Part shown: positions 63,780 to 64,000 of the stretch, piece by piece
How the letters are laid out: each line of letters opens with the position of its first letter
Position numbering within the stretch: position 1 is the stretch's first letter
Origin: Streptomyces viridochromogenes
GTDB taxonomy: Bacteria > Actinomycetota > Actinomycetes > Streptomycetales > Streptomycetaceae
Assembly (NCBI RefSeq): GCF_001270495.1
Contig: NZ_LGUR01000208.1
Location: 32,909 to 96,908 of the forward strand
Length of the DNA stretch: 64,000 nt
Direction of reading: 5' to 3'
Made by a program: the position numbers and the translations under genes
The notes under the pieces: generated by a model
Told to the model about the DNA's origin: nothing
Database searches by the model: none
The model's input: the letters and a program-made list of their open reading frames with translations, nothing else

Positions 63780-64000
63780 GTGCACCGGAACCAGTCCCCG
63801 GAGGGGCGGGAATTCCGACTCAGAATCTCTGATAAAGTCGGAGCCGCCGGAAAGGGAAACGCGAGAGCGGAAACCTGGAAAGCGCCGAGGAAATCGGATC
63901 GGAAAAAGATCTGATAGAGTCGGAAACGCAAGACCGAAGGGAAGCGCCCGGAGGAAAGCCCGAGAGGGTGAGTACAAAGGAAGCGTCCGTTCCTTGAGAA
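63780..64000 (+). promoter_or_regulatory. rRNA operon promoter/leader region (16S gene beyond window)
   Basis: No protein gene lies between 63,667 and 64,000. Two similar elements, TCTGATAAAGTCGGA (from ~63,828) and TCTGATAGAGTCGGA (from ~63,910), are 82 bases apart and look like -10 regions of tandem promoters. The purine-rich, low-C sequence after them (GGAAAG, GGAAAC, AAGGGAAGCGC, then AAAGGAAGCGTCC near 63,976) ends in TTCCTTGAGAA. I recognise this as the conserved Streptomyces rrn leader, from memory of that sequence. The 16S gene itself is not inside the window. Confidence 0.7.

Overview
The window is high-GC actinobacterial DNA, almost certainly from a Streptomyces. The evidence is strong GC bias at third codon positions, frequent GTG starts (and one TTG), long GC stems without U-tracts as terminators, a complete actinobacterial ESX-type type VII secretion system (T7SS) without an eccA gene, and the housekeeping order truB-ribF-(T7SS)-rpsO-pnp-M16 peptidase-dapB-thyX-dapA-rnj. 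From memory this order matches the S. coelicolor region around SCO5710-SCO5745. The last ~200 bases look like the promoter/leader of an rRNA operon whose 16S gene would start just beyond the window.

Layout. 1-5.7 kb: the 3' part of truB, a large fusion of an inactive-looking trypsin fold and a P-loop NTPase, and ribF. 5.8-18 kb: one arm of the T7SS. On the minus strand are an EspI/MinD-like ATPase, a conserved partner and EccE. On the plus strand are EccB, two WXG100 proteins (EsxB/EsxA), mycosin MycP, a small WXG-like protein and an EspB-like Gly-rich substrate. 18-31 kb: a variable cargo island with two more mycosins, a remnant of a fourth, many small helical-hairpin proteins with a YxxxD/E export motif, larger WXG and CpnT-N-terminal-type proteins, small membrane proteins, and at least three broken genes. 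Part of it (about 16-21.4 kb) has visibly lower GC3 than the flanks. 31-46 kb: small membrane-protein families in two or three copies each, then a minus-strand toxin-immunity operon. That operon holds a ~1466-residue secreted polymorphic toxin (CpnT-like leader, Ser/Pro/Thr-rich linker, papain-like glutamine-deamidase domain, C-terminal zinc-deaminase-like domain), an NTPase-SUKH-4 immunity-type protein, a second NTPase-like protein and a SUKH-4 protein. It is flanked by decayed duplicate fragments of the same genes. 46.4-53.1 kb: a DUF397 protein, one more WXG-like protein, and the second core arm of the T7SS, EccC (minus) and EccD (plus), transcribed divergently. 53.2-64 kb: housekeeping genes rpsO, pnp, an M16 protease, dapB, a TPR-like membrane protein, two minus-strand membrane proteins, thyX, dapA, RNase J, a strong terminator, and the rRNA-operon leader.

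How it works together. EccB, EccC, EccD, EccE and the mycosins should form the secretion machine in the membrane; EccC would recognise the YxxxD/E tails of helical-hairpin cargos. The EspI-like ATPase probably regulates or positions it. The island between the two core arms holds the cargo, including the two-domain toxin, and its immunity genes lie downstream on the same strand. Its duplicates and remnants (SUKH-4, PH-like, NTPase, mycosin and membrane-protein fragments) show repeated local duplication and loss, as expected for a rapidly evolving effector/immunity locus. The three NTPase-like proteins outside EccC and the EspI-like ATPase all lack the Walker A lysine, which makes the conflict-related part of the window the most unusual.
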